32,287 nt of DNA, taken from Micromonospora radicis (GTDB taxonomy: Bacteria > Actinomycetota > Actinomycetes > Mycobacteriales > Micromonosporaceae). Below the pieces are notes generated by a model. It ran no database searches and was not told the origin of the DNA. It was given only the letters and a program-made list of their open reading frames with translations. This document shows positions 8,227 through 16,345 of the stretch, in pieces. Each line of letters begins with the position of its first letter. Within the stretch, counting starts at the first letter, position 1. The position numbers were made by a program, and so were the translations under genes. Location of the stretch: the NCBI RefSeq assembly GCF_003583405.1, contig NZ_QXEC01000040.1, positions 1 to 32,287 of the forward strand, given 5' to 3'.

Positions 8227-9972
8227 GTGGGGAGGGAAGATTCACACTACCGTTCTGACGGTACGTCCGGCGGTGCATCCGGCCAACCCTCCGCGAAACC
8301 GGCAGCCGGGCGGGTGCCGGTACCGGACGCCCAGCTCCTCCGGCCGCAACCGGCCGCGCCGACCAGTCCCGCCCCGACCGGCGCCGCCTCCGGCACGCCA
8401 GTGCCGGACCCGGCCGAACAGACCCAGAACCTGACCACTGGCACCGGCCCGGAGCCGGGCCAGGGGACCACCCGCGCGCCCGAGCGGTCGACGATCCCGC
8501 CCGCCGGTGCCGCACCACCCGCTGCCGCACCGTCCCGGCCGTCGACCCGTCGGCGGCTGCCCTTGGTTCTCGCCGCGCTGCTGGTGCTGGTGCTGGTCGC
8601 GGTGGGCCTGGTCGTGGTGCGTCCCGGCCCGGTGGACCGATGGCTGGGCGGCCCTGCCGCGACCACCGCCGAGCCGACGGCCGAACCGTCGCCGGTCGCC
8701 GTGCTCGCCGCCACCGACATCGGCGCGCCGCTGCCCAGCACCGACGGGCTGCGGACCGTCCTCGGTCCGCTGCTCGCCGACACCGCCCTCGGCGGCCGGG
8801 TCAACCTGGCGGTGGCCGACGCCCTGACCGGGCAGTACCTGTTCGACCGGGGCGGCGGCGAAGGCACCGTGCCGGCGTCGGTGACGAAGCTGCTGACCGC
8901 GGTGACGGTGCTGACCGCCCGAGGCCCCGGCTACCGGATCCCGACCCGGGTGGTGGCCGGCGCGGCGCCGGGCGAGGTGGTGATCGTCGGCGCCGGTGAC
9001 CCGACCCTGGCGGCGGAGGCGAAGGGCTTCTATCCCGGTGCGGCCAGCCTGGCGGATCTCGCCACGCAGGTGCGTACCGCCCTGGGCGGGGTCGCGCCGA
9101 CCCGGGTCCTCGTCGACTCCTCGGGCTACCAGGGCCCGGTGTACGGCCCCGGCTGGGACGACGACATCCCCACCGGCGGCTACGGCGGCGCGATCACCGC
9201 GCTGATGCTGGACGGCGCGCGCAAGGATCCCAAGGCCGGCTCCGGCTGGGCCGAGCGGGTGCCCCAGCCGGACCTCACCGCGGGCCGCGCCCTCGCCCGC
9301 CTGTTCGGCCTGACCGACGCCGCCGTGCGCAAGGGCACCGCGCCCGAGGCTCCGGTCGAGGCGACCGGAGCGCCGGGCGGCACCGTCGAGCCCGGTACCG
9401 AACTGGGCGTGGTCGAGTCACCGCCGCTGATCCGCCTGGTCGACATCATGATCAGCGAGAGCGACAACATCGTCGCCGAGGCACTGGCCCGCCAGGTCGC
9501 CCTCGCCCGCGGCGCACCGGCCTCGTTCGCCGGGGCCGCCTCGGCGATGGCCGACGTGGTGTCCGAACTGGGCCTGCCGGGCGCCGGCCTGATCCTCGCC
9601 GACGGCAGCGGACTGTCCCGGAAGAACCGGATCAGTCCCGCCCTGCTCACCGAACTGCTGGCGCTCGCGGCCAGCCCGGACCGCCCCGAACTCGGCGGCA
9701 TCTTCGGCGGGCTGCCGGTCGCCGGCTGGTCGGGGACGCTGCGCGACCGGTACGGATCCGCCCCCGGCACGGCCGCCGGTGCCGGTGTGGTCCGCGCCAA
9801 GACCGGCACCCTGACCAGGGTGCACGCCATCGCGGGAGTGGTGATGACGGCCGAGGGAAGACTGCTCACCTTCGCTGTGCTCACCGACGACGTGCCACCG
9901 AGCGGAATGGAACCGGCGCGGGTGGCCCTCGACCGGATCGCGGCGGCTCTGGCCACCTGCGGCTGCCACTGA
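8227..9972 (+). CDS. dacB: D-alanyl-D-alanine carboxypeptidase/endopeptidase (S13, PBP4-type)
   Basis: Penicillin-binding protein of the S13 family that trims D-Ala or cuts cross-links in peptidoglycan outside the membrane. The product is 581 residues. A long Pro/Ala/Gly-rich cytoplasmic arm (1 to about 105) leads into one transmembrane helix (about 110-132), then the catalytic domain. The three active-site motifs are Ser218-V-T-Lys221 (PASVTKLL), Ser412-Asp-Asn (SESDNIV) and Lys525-Thr-Gly (AKTGTLTRVH). The GTG at 8227 is preferred to the GTG at 8209 because the GGAGGAGG run at 8214-8221 stands just before it and would otherwise be coding. Mycobacterial Rv3627c is the positional counterpart. 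Confidence 0.93.
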   Translation: MGREDSHYRSDGTSGGASGQPSAKPAAGRVPVPDAQLLRPQPAAPTSPAPTGAASGTPVPDPAEQTQNLTTGTGPEPGQGTTRAPERSTIPPAGAAPPAAAPSRPSTRRRLPLVLAALLVLVLVAVGLVVVRPGPVDRWLGGPAATTAEPTAEPSPVAVLAATDIGAPLPSTDGLRTVLGPLLADTALGGRVNLAVADALTGQYLFDRGGGEGTVPASVTKLLTAVTVLTARGPGYRIPTRVVAGAAPGEVVIVGAGDPTLAAEAKGFYPGAASLADLATQVRTALGGVAPTRVLVDSSGYQGPVYGPGWDDDIPTGGYGGAITALMLDGARKDPKAGSGWAERVPQPDLTAGRALARLFGLTDAAVRKGTAPEAPVEATGAPGGTVEPGTELGVVESPPLIRLVDIMISESDNIVAEALARQVALARGAPASFAGAASAMADVVSELGLPGAGLILADGSGLSRKNRISPALLTELLALAASPDRPELGGIFGGLPVAGWSGTLRDRYGSAPGTAAGAGVVRAKTGTLTRVHAIAGVVMTAEGRLLTFAVLTDDVPPSGMEPARVALDRIAAALATCGCH

Positions 9973-10009
9973 GCGGCCGGCGAGCCCGGGCCGGGTGTCG
10001 CGGCGCGGG

Positions 10010-10015
10010 TACGGT
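10010..10015 (+). promoter_or_regulatory. -10 box for a leaderless DUF2342 transcript
   Basis: TACGGT lies 7 nt before the ATG at 10023, so transcription would start at or next to the start codon. No Shine-Dalgarno sequence is present between them. No clear -35 box is seen. Confidence 0.5.
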
Positions 10016-10022
10016 GGGTTGC

Positions 10023-11090
10023 ATGGCGCAGTTCGTGGACTGGGATCTGGCCGTCGCGACCGCGGGGGCACTGGGTAAGTCGGGCCCTCGGGTGTCGTAC
10101 GACGAGGCGACCGAGGTGGTCGCCGAGCTGCGTAGGCTGACCGACGAGGCAGCCGGGCACGTCGCTGACTTCACCGGACTGACCTCGCAGGTGGCGCACC
10201 CGCCGGTGCGGGTGGTGGACCGGCGCGACTGGGCCGCCACCAACATCGCCGGCCTGCGTGCGGTGATCACTCCGCTGGTCGGTCGGCTCGGCAAGGACAA
10301 ACAGCCCGGAGCGCTGACCGAGGCGGTCGGTTCCCGGGTCACCGGGGTGCAGGCGGGCACCGTGCTGGCGTACCTGTCCGGTCGGGTGCTCGGCCAGTAC
10401 GAGGTCTTCTCCGCCGACCCGGGCCAACTGCTCCTGGTCGCACCGAACATCGTCGAGGTGGAGCGCAAGCTCGGCGCCGACCCGCGGGACTTCCGGCTCT
10501 GGGTCTGCCTGCACGAGGTGACGCACCGTACGCAGTTCACCGCCGTGCCGTGGATGCGGGCGTACTTCCTCGGTGAGGTGCAGGCGTTCGTCGACGCGTC
10601 GCAGGGCGGTGAGCAACTGCTGGAGCGGCTGCGCCGCAGCGTGGGCACCCTCGCCGACGTGGTCCGCAACCCGGAGAGCCGGGCCAGCGTGCTGGACATC
10701 GTGCAGACGCCGGGGCAGCGCGCGGTACTGGACCGGCTGACCGCGCTGATGACCCTGCTGGAGGGGCACGCCGAGTTCGTGATGGACGGCGTCGGCCCGC
10801 GGGTGATCCCGAGCGTCGAGCGGATCCGTGCCGGGTTCAACCGGCGCCGGGAGGCCGGCAACCCGGTGGAGAAGGCCGTCCGCCGGCTGATCGGCATCGA
10901 CGTCAAGATGCGGCAGTACGCGGAGGGCCGCAAGTTCGTACACGCGGTGGTCGACCGGGTCGGCATGGCCGGCTTCAACCGGATCTTCGAGTCGCCGTTG
11001 ACCCTGCCCCGGCTCTCCGAGCTGAGCGAGCCGGACGCCTGGGTGGCGCGGGTGCACGGGCCGGTCGGCCCGGTCCCGCCCGGCGACTGA
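10023..11090 (+). CDS. DUF2342 zincin-type protein (putative zinc-dependent metalloprotease)
   Basis: Conserved actinobacterial protein of the DUF2342 family, sometimes labelled as an F420-associated hydrolase. Its true role is not established. The product is 355 residues with no signal peptide or membrane helix. The zincin signature LHEVTH gives HEXXH at 164-168, and a downstream Glu in the segment LLEGHAEFVMDG (around 244-255) is a probable third zinc ligand. That supports a metal-dependent hydrolase fold. ATG 10023 is chosen over a GTG 9 bp upstream because a TACGGT box ends 7 nt before it. It sits between dacB and tilS, the same place as Rv3626c in M. tuberculosis, and is followed by tilS after 12 bp, so the two are probably co-transcribed. 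Confidence 0.9.
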   Translation: MAQFVDWDLAVATAGALGKSGPRVSYDEATEVVAELRRLTDEAAGHVADFTGLTSQVAHPPVRVVDRRDWAATNIAGLRAVITPLVGRLGKDKQPGALTEAVGSRVTGVQAGTVLAYLSGRVLGQYEVFSADPGQLLLVAPNIVEVERKLGADPRDFRLWVCLHEVTHRTQFTAVPWMRAYFLGEVQAFVDASQGGEQLLERLRRSVGTLADVVRNPESRASVLDIVQTPGQRAVLDRLTALMTLLEGHAEFVMDGVGPRVIPSVERIRAGFNRRREAGNPVEKAVRRLIGIDVKMRQYAEGRKFVHAVVDRVGMAGFNRIFESPLTLPRLSELSEPDAWVARVHGPVGPVPPGD

Positions 11091-11102
11091 GTCTGACACC
11101 CG

Positions 11103-12119
11103 ATGGCCCCGATCTCCCCGGCGGTCGCTGCGATCCGGGTCGCGGTCCGCCGCGCGCTGGCCGAGCTGCCGGCGCCCGGGCCGGTGCTGGTGGCCTGCTC
11201 CGGCGGGGCCGACTCCCTCGCGCTGGCCGCCGCCACCGGGTTCGTGGCGTCCCGGGCGGGCCGCATCGCCGGCCTGGTGACCGTCGACCACGGGCTGCAA
11301 CCCGGGTCGGCGCAGCGGGCCGAGGCGGTGGCCCGGTGGGCCGAGCAGGCCGGTCTGGCGCCCGTGGAGGTGGCCCGGGTCGAGGTCGCCGGGCGGCCCG
11401 GGGGGCCTGAGGCGGCCGCCCGCGAGGCCCGCTACCAGGCGCTCGTCGAGATCGCCGTGCGGCACCGCGCGGCCGCGCTGCTGACCGGGCACACCCGCGA
11501 CGACCAGGCCGAGACGGTGCTGCTCGCGCTGGCCCGGGGCGCCGGACCGCGCGGACTGGCCGGCATGCCGCCACGCCGGGACCTGGCCGGAGTACCGCTG
11601 GTGCGACCGCTGCTGGAGATCGACCGCGAGCAGACCCGCGCCGCGTGCGCGGCGCTCGGGCTGACCCCGTGGGAGGACCCGCACAACCGGGATCCCGCGT
11701 ACGCCCGATCCCGGGTCCGGGCCGACGTGTTGCCGGTGCTGGTCCGTGCGCTCGGGCCGGGCGTGCTGGACAACCTGGCCCGGACCGCCCGGCTGGTGGC
11801 GGCGGACAACGCCGTACTGGACGGGTTGGCCGCCGAGGCGCTGCTCGCGGCGCGGCACCCCGACGGCGGCCTGGCGGTCAAGGCCCTGGCCGACCTGGCC
11901 GCCGCGGTGCGTGGCCGGGTGCTGCGGGCCTGGGCGCAGGAGTTGGGGTCCGCTCCGGCCGCACTGTCGTACCGGCATGTCGCGGCGCTCGACGCGCTGA
12001 TCACCGCCTGGCGGGGCCAGGGCGCGGCGTACCTGCCGGGTGGGTTGGCGGTGGTCCGCCGAGCCGACCGGCTGTCGTCGGTGGAGGTCAGCCGGCCGGC
12101 ACCCGATCCCGGAACGTGA
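11103..12119 (+). CDS. tilS: tRNA(Ile)-lysidine synthetase
   Basis: ATP-dependent enzyme that attaches lysine to C34 of the CAU-anticodon tRNA-Ile, changing it to read AUA. The product is 338 residues, the short actinobacterial form. The PP-loop ATP-binding motif SGGADS is at 33-38. Next come the VDHGLQPGS segment and the conserved LLTGHTRDDQAETVLL, then the PLL...R region and the N-P-A-Y-A-R-S-R-V-R stretch typical of TilS. ATG 11103 is 12 bp after DUF2342. Only weak Shine-Dalgarno pairing is seen, so translation may depend on coupling. The last 32 bp overlap the end of the convergent glxA-like gene. Confidence 0.94.
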   Translation: MAPISPAVAAIRVAVRRALAELPAPGPVLVACSGGADSLALAAATGFVASRAGRIAGLVTVDHGLQPGSAQRAEAVARWAEQAGLAPVEVARVEVAGRPGGPEAAAREARYQALVEIAVRHRAAALLTGHTRDDQAETVLLALARGAGPRGLAGMPPRRDLAGVPLVRPLLEIDREQTRAACAALGLTPWEDPHNRDPAYARSRVRADVLPVLVRALGPGVLDNLARTARLVAADNAVLDGLAAEALLAARHPDGGLAVKALADLAAAVRGRVLRAWAQELGSAPAALSYRHVAALDALITAWRGQGAAYLPGGLAVVRRADRLSSVEVSRPAPDPGT

Positions 12120-13050
12120 GGCGGTAGGCGTGCGGGGTGGCGCCGACCCGGCGGGTGAAGTGGTGGCGCAGGGCGGCGGCGTCGCCGAAGCCGGCCCGGT
12201 CGGCCACCGCCTCCACGGTCAACCCGGTCTCCTCCAGTAGCTGGCGGGCCAGCAGGATCCGCTGGTTGGTCAGCCAGTCGTGCGGGGTGGTGCCGGTCTC
12301 GGCGCGGAACCGGCGGGCGAACGTGCGTGGTGCCATGCCGGCCTGGGCCGCCAGCTCGTCGACGGTGATCTGCTGGTCGAGCCGCACCATCAGCCACTCC
12401 AGGATCGGCTCCAGGGTCGGGGCCTGCGGCGCCTTCGGGATGGGTGCCTCGACGTACTGGGACTGCCCGCCGTCGCGGTGCGGCGGCACCACCATGCGGC
12501 GGGCCAGCCGGGTGGCGGTGGCCGAACCGTGTTCCTGGCGTACCAGGTGTAGGCAGGCGTCGATGCCGGCCGCGGTGCCCGCGCTGGTGAGCAACCGGCC
12601 GTCCTGCACGTAGAGCGAGTTGCAGCGGACCCGGGCGTCCGGGTGCCGGCGTTGCAGCTCGTCGACGTGTCGCCAGTGGGTGGTGCACTCCCGGCCGTCG
12701 AGCAGCCCCGCTTCGCCCAGCAGGTACGCCCCGGCGCACACACTGAACAGGTACGCCCCCCGGTCGGCGGCACGGCGGAGCGCGTCGTGCACCTCGCGGG
12801 TCGTCGTGGTGCCGGGGTCGTGCGCCGGGACGGCCACCAGGTCCGCCTCCTCGATCGGACCGAGGTCGGCGTTGGGCACCAGGTGGAAACCGGCGGAGGT
12901 GCGCACCGTGACGCCCTGCGGGCTGCACACGTCGAAGCGGTAGCCGGGCAGCCCGTCGGCGGTCCGGTCGGTGCCGAACACCTCCGCGAGCACGCCCAGC
13001 TCGAAGGGGGCGACACCGTCCAGCACGAGTACGGCGACCGAACGCAGCAT
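12088..13050 (-). CDS. GlxA-family transcriptional regulator (DJ-1/PfpI domain plus AraC HTH)
   Basis: Probable cytoplasmic regulator of 320 residues. An N-terminal DJ-1/PfpI class I glutamine amidotransferase-like domain covers about 1-170, with the nucleophile-elbow Cys105 in FSVCAGAYLLGEAGLLDG. A C-terminal AraC DNA-binding domain (about 215-315) has two helix-turn-helices, including ITVDELAAQAGMAPRTFARRFR and VEAVADRAGFGDAAALRHHF. In such regulators the DJ-1 domain is thought to sense a ligand; which one is unknown here. The frame is open upstream to 13527, but ATG 13050 begins the family's MLRSVAVLVLDGVAPFE and follows a TACCCT box by 6 nt. The gene interrupts the tilS-hpt order, points against both neighbours, and its 3' end overlaps tilS. 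A large inverted repeat in front suggests autoregulation. Confidence 0.9.
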   Translation of the reverse strand: MLRSVAVLVLDGVAPFELGVLAEVFGTDRTADGLPGYRFDVCSPQGVTVRTSAGFHLVPNADLGPIEEADLVAVPAHDPGTTTTREVHDALRRAADRGAYLFSVCAGAYLLGEAGLLDGRECTTHWRHVDELQRRHPDARVRCNSLYVQDGRLLTSAGTAAGIDACLHLVRQEHGSATATRLARRMVVPPHRDGGQSQYVEAPIPKAPQAPTLEPILEWLMVRLDQQITVDELAAQAGMAPRTFARRFRAETGTTPHDWLTNQRILLARQLLEETGLTVEAVADRAGFGDAAALRHHFTRRVGATPHAYRLTFRDRVPAG

Positions 13051-13056
13051 GTGACG

Positions 13057-13062
13057 AGGGTA
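13057..13062 (-). promoter_or_regulatory. -10 box for a leaderless glxA-like transcript
   Basis: On the minus strand TACCCT (13062 to 13057) is followed by exactly 6 nt and then the ATG at 13050, so the mRNA should begin at the start codon. No Shine-Dalgarno sequence is present. Confidence 0.6.
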
Positions 13063-13071
13063 ACCGTAGGG

Positions 13072-13108
13072 GTGGCAGGAAATCGAGCCTGGCTGGCAAT
13101 CCTGCCAC
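13072..13108. promoter_or_regulatory. Inverted repeat, probable operator of the glxA-like regulator
   Basis: Perfect 9-bp arms gtggcagga (13072-13080) and tcctgccac (13100-13108) are separated by 19 bp. The near arm covers the spacer of the leaderless glxA-like promoter. Further TGGCAA copies occur at 13094 and 13121, giving a cluster of related half-sites. This is what an autoregulated AraC-family gene would be expected to have. Confidence 0.6.
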
Positions 13109-13201
13109 TTCCGGGGCCCTGGCAACCCGCGCACACTGATGTCGTCCGGTGCGCACCGGCGGCGACAGAGCACCAGAAATCGGGTGAAAGTGAGCGCCGC
13201 C

Positions 13202-13336
13202 ATGGAGTTGTTGTTCCTCCTGCTCTTCCTGCTCTTCCTCGGCTCCGCGTCGGCCCTCGGGCTGACCGTGGACAGCCGCGACTCGGCCGACTGGAAGCCG
13301 TCCGACGGTGGCCGCCGTTGGCAATCCCACCCCTGA
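13202..13336 (+). CDS. Small single-pass membrane peptide, 44 aa
   Basis: Unrecognised short gene encoding 44 residues. The start MELLFLLLFLLFLGSASALG is almost entirely one hydrophobic helix. A short polar tail follows, with VDSRDSADWKPSDGGRRWQ, so the C-terminus is hydrophilic and Trp/Asp/Arg-rich. In-frame GTG codons at 13184 and 13190 could add 4-6 residues. It is divergent from the glxA-like regulator and shares its upstream region, so it may be that regulator's target. It is followed by a strong hairpin, which supports a separate transcript ending before hpt. Function unknown; it could be a membrane regulator peptide or a subunit of a larger complex. Confidence 0.6.
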   Translation: MELLFLLLFLLFLGSASALGLTVDSRDSADWKPSDGGRRWQSHP

Positions 13337-13370
13337 CGAGATGATTCATCCGCTTCGCCGTAAAGATCCC

Positions 13371-13402
13371 GGCGGGGTCGCCCCCAAAGAGGCGGCCCCG
13401 CC
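13371..13402 (+). terminator. Strong hairpin terminator between the small membrane gene and hpt
   Basis: Arms ggcggggtcgcc (13371-13382) and ggcggccccgcc (13391-13402) pair over 12 positions with a single G-U wobble and an 8-nt loop. There is no T-tract, as is usual for actinobacterial terminators. It ends the 44-aa gene's transcript and isolates hpt. Confidence 0.65.
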
Positions 13403-13438
13403 GACGGCCCGGCCACGGCGTACGGCAGGCTAGGGGTC

Positions 13439-14014
13439 ATGGCTGACGGCTCCTGGTACGACGCCGACATCGACCACGTGATCATTTCCGAGGCGCAGAT
13501 CCGCGAGAAGACCGCGGAACTGGCCAAGCAGGTCTCCGCGGACTACGCCCACGTCACCGACGGGCTGTTGCTCGTCTGCGTGCTCAAGGGGGCGGTCATG
13601 TTCATGGCCGACTTCGCCCGCGCGCTGGGCCGCCAGGGTCCGCCCGCCGAGCTGGACTTCATGGCCATCTCCTCGTACGGGCAGGGCACCACCTCCTCCG
13701 GAGTGGTCCGCATCCTCAAGGACCTCGACCGGGACATCGCCGGCCGGCACGTCATCGTGGTGGAGGACATCGTCGACTCCGGGCTGACCCTCTCCTGGCT
13801 GCTGCGCTACCTGGAGTCCCGGTCCGCGGCCAGCGTCGAGGTGGTCGCGCTGTTCCGCAAGCCGGACGCGGTCAAGGTGACCGTGCCGGTCAAGTACGTC
13901 GGCTTCGACATCCCGACCGAGTTCGTCGTCGGATACGGTCTCGACTTCGCTGAGCGTTACCGCGAGCTGCCCTACGTCGGCGTGCTCAAGCCCGAGGTCT
14001 ACGCCCGCTCCTGA
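13439..14014 (+). CDS. hpt: Hypoxanthine(-guanine) phosphoribosyltransferase
   Basis: Purine salvage enzyme that makes IMP or GMP from hypoxanthine or guanine and PRPP in the cytoplasm. The product is 191 residues. The PRPP-binding motif VVEDIVDSGLT (107-117) has the paired acidic residues of the type I phosphoribosyltransferase fold. The LKGAVMFMADF segment near 49-60 and the purine-binding VKYVGFDIPTEFVVGYGLDF near the C-terminus also match the family. A leader of only a few nucleotides is likely: CAGGCT (13426-13431), a poor -10 box, is 7 nt before ATG 13439, and AGGGG lies just upstream. In actinobacteria hpt commonly stands between tilS and ftsH, as here once the glxA-like insertion is set aside. 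Confidence 0.96.
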   Translation: MADGSWYDADIDHVIISEAQIREKTAELAKQVSADYAHVTDGLLLVCVLKGAVMFMADFARALGRQGPPAELDFMAISSYGQGTTSSGVVRILKDLDRDIAGRHVIVVEDIVDSGLTLSWLLRYLESRSAASVEVVALFRKPDAVKVTVPVKYVGFDIPTEFVVGYGLDFAERYRELPYVGVLKPEVYARS

Positions 14015-14329
14015 CCCCCGCGCCCACTGCGTCGGCCCGTCGACGTTCAGCCGACGTTCAGCTGATCGGGCTACCTTTTCCGCGGTGGCAGGGAGGCTCG
14101 CTCCCGGCCACGCCGGTCGACACCCGGTTCGCCGTCCGCGTAAGTGCTGGGCTCGCCAGCTCACATCCGTCGCGCACGGTGTACCGTCGAATGACCGTGG
14201 CGCGGCAATCGCGCCTCGGGGTCGAGGCCGGCCCGCACGGCGGCTCCGGCAGCCGCCACGGCGGCGACACCCACAGTCGGTCAGGACGTCGATCAGGAGG
14301 ATGCGGGCGTCTCGGCGCTCGACAACAGC
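14015..14329 (+). promoter_or_regulatory. 315-bp gene-free region upstream of ftsH
   Basis: No convincing gene was found. It holds two perfect tandem 11-bp copies (cgacgttcagc) at 14041-14062 and a TACCGT -10 candidate at 14182-14187, which would give a leader of about 135 nt for ftsH. An AGGAGG at 14296-14301 is too far from the ftsH ATG to serve it. Only the downstream gene ftsH is on the reading strand, so this is presumably its control region. Confidence 0.45.
14041..14062. repeat. Two perfect tandem 11-bp repeats upstream of ftsH
   Basis: The unit cgacgttcagc occurs twice in direct succession. The 11-bp period equals one helical turn, so both copies face the same side of the DNA, as in tandem activator or repressor sites. 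Confidence 0.8.
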
Positions 14330-16345
14330 ATGGAACGTACGCGTTTCTTCCGCCGACCGGTGTTCTGGGTCATCCTGGTCATCCTCGGCGCCGTCGTGCT
14401 CAGTCAGTTGTTCACCGCTGGTCCCAGCTACCACCGGGTGGACACCTCAGTCGCGCTCGACCAGCTCAACAAGGGCGGCATCGAGAAGGTCGTGTTCCAG
14501 GACAAGGAACAGACGATCCAGCTCGATCTCGCCGAGGAGGCCGAGTTCGGCAATACCACCACCAAGCTGATCGAGGCCCAGTTCCCGTACGAGGTCGGCA
14601 ACGAGGTCTGGAACCAGGTCCTCGACGCCAAGGCCAACAACCGGGTGACCGGTCCGGCCGACACCGAGGTGTCGTCCGACAGCATCTGGGTCAGCCTGCT
14701 GGTCAACCTGCTTCCCATCGTCCTGCTCGTGCTGCTGCTGCTCTTCTTCATGTCGCAGATGCAGGGCGGCGGCTCCCGGGTGCTCAACTTCGGCAAGTCC
14801 AAGGCCAAGATGATCACCAAGGACACGCCGAAGACCACCTTCGCGGACGTCGCCGGGGCCGAGGAAGCCGTCGAGGAACTGCACGAGATCAAGGACTTCC
14901 TGCAGAACCCGGGCAAGTACCAGGCGCTCGGCGCGAAGATCCCGAAGGGCGTACTCCTCTTCGGTCCGCCCGGTACCGGTAAGACCCTGCTCGCCCGGGC
15001 GGTCGCCGGTGAGGCCGGCGTGCCGTTCTACTCGATCTCCGGCTCCGACTTCGTCGAGATGTTCGTCGGTGTCGGCGCCAGCCGGGTCCGCGACCTGTTC
15101 GAGCAGGCCAAGGCGAACGCCCCGGCGATCGTCTTCGTCGACGAGATCGACGCCGTCGGCCGGCACCGCGGCGCCGGCATGGGCGGCGGGCACGACGAGC
15201 GTGAGCAGACCCTCAACCAGCTGCTGGTCGAGATGGACGGCTTCGACGTCAAGGGCGGCGTCATCCTGATCGCGGCCACCAACCGGCCGGACATCCTCGA
15301 CCCGGCGCTGCTGCGCCCGGGCCGGTTCGACCGGCAGATCCCGGTGGACGCCCCCGACATGGAGGGCCGCAAGGCCATCCTGCGGGTGCACGCCAAGGGC
15401 AAGCCGTTCACCCCGGACGTCGACCTCGACTCGGTGGCCAAGCGGACCCCCGGCTTCAGCGGTGCCGACCTGGCCAACGTGATCAACGAGGCGGCCCTGC
15501 TGACCGCGCGCAAGGACCAGCGGGCGATCAGCAACGAGTCGCTGGAGGAGTCGATCGACCGGGTCATCGCCGGGCCGCAGCGGCGTACCCGGGTGATGAG
15601 CGACCAGGAGAAGAAGATCACCGCGTACCACGAGGGTGGGCACGCGCTGGTCGCCTGGGCGCTGCCGCACGCCGCACCGGTGCACAAGGTGACGATCCTG
15701 TCGCGCGGCCGGTCGCTGGGGCACACCCTGGTGCTGCCCACCGAGGACAAGTACACCCAGACCCGCGCCGAGATGATCGACACCCTGGCGTACGCGCTGG
15801 GCGGGCGGGCCGCCGAGGAACTCGTCTTCCACGAGCCCACCACCGGTGCCGGCAACGACATCGAGAAGGCCACCCAACTGGCCCGCGCGATGATCACCCA
15901 GTACGGGATGAGCTCCAAGCTCGGCGCCATCAAGTACGGCACCAGCGGCGACGAGCCGTTCCTCGGCCGCAACATGGGGCACGAGCGGGACTACTCCGAC
16001 GCGGTCGCCGCCGAGATCGACGGCGAGATGCGGGCACTGATCGAGCTGGCCCACGACGAGGCCTGGGAGATCCTGGTCGAGTACCGGGACGTCCTGGACA
16101 ACATCGTGCTCGAGCTGATGGAGAAGGAGACCCTCTCCACCGCCGACATGGCCCGGATCTGCGCCCGGGTGGTGAAGCGTCCGCCGATGGCGCCGTACAA
16201 CGGCTTCGGCAAGCGCCGGCCCTCCACCGAGCCGCCGGTGCTCACCCCGGCCGAGAAGGACGCGCTCAAGGTGCAGGCCGAGGCCGACGGCGCGCAGGCC
16301 ACCGTCGGTGGCGTCAACTCGAACAACTCGGACGGTTCGCACTGA
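14330..16345 (+). CDS. ftsH: ATP-dependent zinc metalloprotease FtsH
   Basis: Membrane-bound AAA+ protease for quality control of membrane and regulatory proteins. The product is 671 residues. Transmembrane helix 1 is at about 11-28 and helix 2 at about 120-141, with a small extracytoplasmic domain between. The AAA module has Walker A GPPGTGKT at 212-219, Walker B VFVDEID with DE at 271-272, and the second region of homology with arginine fingers in RPGRFDR (329-335). The protease domain has HEGGH at 434-438 and the downstream acidic zinc ligand region (ELVFHEPTTGAGNDIEKA). The C-terminal 60 residues are flexible. ATG 14330 precedes the basic MERTRFFRRP start; Shine-Dalgarno pairing is weak. 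The stop codon borders an in-frame upstream extension of folE. Confidence 0.97.
   Translation: MERTRFFRRPVFWVILVILGAVVLSQLFTAGPSYHRVDTSVALDQLNKGGIEKVVFQDKEQTIQLDLAEEAEFGNTTTKLIEAQFPYEVGNEVWNQVLDAKANNRVTGPADTEVSSDSIWVSLLVNLLPIVLLVLLLLFFMSQMQGGGSRVLNFGKSKAKMITKDTPKTTFADVAGAEEAVEELHEIKDFLQNPGKYQALGAKIPKGVLLFGPPGTGKTLLARAVAGEAGVPFYSISGSDFVEMFVGVGASRVRDLFEQAKANAPAIVFVDEIDAVGRHRGAGMGGGHDEREQTLNQLLVEMDGFDVKGGVILIAATNRPDILDPALLRPGRFDRQIPVDAPDMEGRKAILRVHAKGKPFTPDVDLDSVAKRTPGFSGADLANVINEAALLTARKDQRAISNESLEESIDRVIAGPQRRTRVMSDQEKKITAYHEGGHALVAWALPHAAPVHKVTILSRGRSLGHTLVLPTEDKYTQTRAEMIDTLAYALGGRAAEELVFHEPTTGAGNDIEKATQLARAMITQYGMSSKLGAIKYGTSGDEPFLGRNMGHERDYSDAVAAEIDGEMRALIELAHDEAWEILVEYRDVLDNIVLELMEKETLSTADMARICARVVKRPPMAPYNGFGKRRPSTEPPVLTPAEKDALKVQAEADGAQATVGGVNSNNSDGSH

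Noticed and set aside
8248..8263. Inverted repeat taccgt-tctg-acggta inside dacB
   Set aside because: It is short and within the coding start; it may be chance and gives no clear function.
13051..13527. N-terminal extension of the glxA-like protein
   Set aside because: The extension is low-complexity and overlaps hpt and the terminator region; the family begins at ATG 13050 and a -10 box lies 6 nt before it.
14296..14340. ATG at 14300 with an upstream AGGAGG as the start of a gene
   Set aside because: The frame is not that of ftsH, gives Arg/Ser-rich sequence and ends in the ftsH coding region; no family is recognisable.
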